Origin: Rhizobium sp. Root708
GTDB lineage: Bacteria; Pseudomonadota; Alphaproteobacteria; Rhizobiales; Rhizobiaceae
Length of the DNA stretch: 64,000 nucleotides
Direction: 5' to 3'
Assembly (NCBI RefSeq): GCF_001429725.1
Contig: NZ_LMHV01000023.1
Coordinates: 186,767-250,766, forward strand
Each line of letters begins with the position of its first letter. Position 1 is the stretch's first letter. Shown one piece after another: positions 62,904-64,000 of this stretch. The translations under genes were made by a program, and so were the position numbers. A model generated the notes under the pieces. That model did not search any database. It saw nothing but the letters and a program-made list of their open reading frames with translations, and was not told the origin of the DNA.

Positions 62904-63083
62904 AAAGGCCCCCTGTTCAAAGTCAAACACTCGCGCAACATCGCATCGTCGGACTCGATCGACTACCGGCAGTTAGTAGCGACCCCCGGGGCTGGTGAAA
63001 ATACTGAACAGCTGTCCAGTGGGTAATTGTCGGACTGTCTGGAGTGCGTGATGCTTTGTCCAGCACGCACACAGGAGACTTTC

Positions 63084-64000
63084 ATGACATCGCGGCTCGA
63101 TGCTCTCAAAGGCAAATTCATTCAGATCAAGGAACCGACGCGGGACGCGGTTTCCGACACGGCACCCGTCGAGAAGACGGTCAAGGACATCATTGCCCAG
63201 GTCCGCGAGCGCGGCGACGCAGCTGTCCGCGATTATTCTCTCCAGTTTGACAAGTCCGAGCTCGATAAGTTCGAGGTCACCGAAGAAGAAAAGCTCAAGG
63301 CGGTCGCAGATCTCGACCCGCAAACGCGCGAGGACACCGAGTTCGCGATCGCCAATGTCCGCAAGTTTGCCGAAGCGCAGCTGAAGACGATCCTTCCGCT
63401 CGAGGTCGAGACGTTGCCCGGCGTTCACCTAGGCCATCGCGTCATTCCGATCGAAATTGTCGGCTGCTACGTTCCCGGTGGTCGCTATCCGCTGCTTTCG
63501 GCTCCGGTCATGACGATCGTACCGGCGAAAGTCGCCGGCTGCGACCAGGTGATCGCCTGCCTGCCGCCGAATGCCCATCCGGCGATGATCGCTGGTTGCC
63601 ACCTCGCCGGCGCTGACCGCATCTTCCGTGTCGGCGGCGCGCAGGCTATCGCTGCAATGGCCTACGGCACCGAGACAATTCCGGCCGTGGACAAGATCGT
63701 CGGCCCGGGCAATGCCTTCGTCAACGAAGCGAAGCGCCAGGTGTTCGGTCAGGTCGGCATCGATCAGCTCGCAGGTCCGAGCGAAATTTTCATCGTCGCG
63801 GACGAAACCGGCAATGCCGAGATGATCGCGACCGACCTGCTCGCGCAGGCCGAGCACGACGTTCGCACCCGCGTCGGTCTAGTAACGACGGACCGCAAGC
63901 TTGCGGACGCGGTTCTGGTCGCGGTCGAAAAGCAGCTGCTGGATCTGCCGACGGCAAACGTCGCGGGCGTCGCCTGGAAGGACTATGGCGAAATCACCGT
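63084..64000 (+). CDS. Histidinol dehydrogenase-family enzyme, HpsN-like (runs off right edge)
   Basis: About 305 residues of a HisD-family NAD-dependent dehydrogenase, continuing past the window. Core motifs: QAIAAMAYGTETIPAVDKIVGPGN, QLAGPSEIFIVADE, DLLAQAEHD. The motif GCYVPGGRYPLLSAPVMTIVPAKVAGC departs from biosynthetic HisD (YVPGGTAAYPSSVLMNA) and resembles sulfopropanediol 3-dehydrogenase (HpsN), which oxidises dihydroxypropane sulfonate. The neighbours are an ABC importer and a cupin regulator, not his genes. CAGGAGA precedes the ATG. Confidence 0.88.
   Translation, partial: MTSRLDALKGKFIQIKEPTRDAVSDTAPVEKTVKDIIAQVRERGDAAVRDYSLQFDKSELDKFEVTEEEKLKAVADLDPQTREDTEFAIANVRKFAEAQLKTILPLEVETLPGVHLGHRVIPIEIVGCYVPGGRYPLLSAPVMTIVPAKVAGCDQVIACLPPNAHPAMIAGCHLAGADRIFRVGGAQAIAAMAYGTETIPAVDKIVGPGNAFVNEAKRQVFGQVGIDQLAGPSEIFIVADETGNAEMIATDLLAQAEHDVRTRVGLVTTDRKLADAVLVAVEKQLLDLPTANVAGVAWKDYGEIT

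Noticed and set aside
63084..64000. Calling the last gene biosynthetic hisD
   Set aside because: Motif differences at YVPGG and the transporter/regulator context argue for the HpsN-like branch.

Overview
The window reads as a high-GC alphaproteobacterial replicon, most likely from the Rhizobiaceae (Sinorhizobium/Ensifer/Rhizobium-like). Pointers are DUF982, DUF2277 and IalB-type proteins, many sugar and polyamine-type ABC transporters, candidate EcfG/RpoE2-type promoters (GGAAC-N16-CGTT) and overlapping ATGA start/stop junctions. I see no rRNA, tRNA, CRISPR array, prophage or insertion sequence. The mix of catabolic, stress and envelope genes would fit a chromosome arm or a chromid.

Layout. 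0-9 kb: the 5' part of katG, two small membrane proteins (one behind a good EcfG-type promoter), an aldo/keto reductase, a DnaQ-like exonuclease, small hypotheticals, a frameshifted second aldo/keto reductase and a chemotaxis receptor. 9-20 kb: a LysR/YeiH exporter pair, a diguanylate cyclase, a stand-alone receiver, a DHA2 efflux pump, an orphan PIN protein, a ChrA transporter, GFA and DUF1003 proteins and an NCS2 permease. 20-26 kb: a secreted MBL-fold hydrolase, a frameshifted BamA paralogue, an IalB protein, an SRPBCC protein and exonuclease III.

26-36 kb is a galactoside-type operon: a Tat-exported solute-binding protein, two permeases, an ATPase, a GH42 beta-galactosidase and a protein fusing Gfo/Idh/MocA and aldo/keto reductase domains. 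A ROK repressor diverges from it and has a palindrome next to its own start. 36-47 kb is an envelope region: PAP2 phosphatase and EptA-type transferase (divergent), a TPR/Tat-MBL operon diverging from an ECF sigma/anti-sigma pair, an L,D-transpeptidase, a large SH3/repeat/RGG secreted protein, a frameshifted DUF2721 protein and a solute-binding protein.

47-58 kb is signalling and stress: a large PAS/GAF hybrid kinase, a run of small genes each with an EcfG-like promoter, a YihY/BrkB protein, and a double-domain KaiC-like ATPase overlapping a hybrid kinase with a degenerate N-terminal receiver. 58-64 kb holds a Pot-type ABC operon and an XRE-cupin regulator diverging from a histidinol-dehydrogenase-family gene whose motifs look closer to the sulfopropanediol dehydrogenase (HpsN) branch than to biosynthetic HisD; it runs off the right edge.

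Four genes (AKR at 5.7-6.75 kb, BamA-like, DUF2721, and a roughly 52-residue membrane protein at 53 kb) need a frame change to read through. At least two of these changes lie in short G/C runs, so sequencing error and real decay must both be considered.
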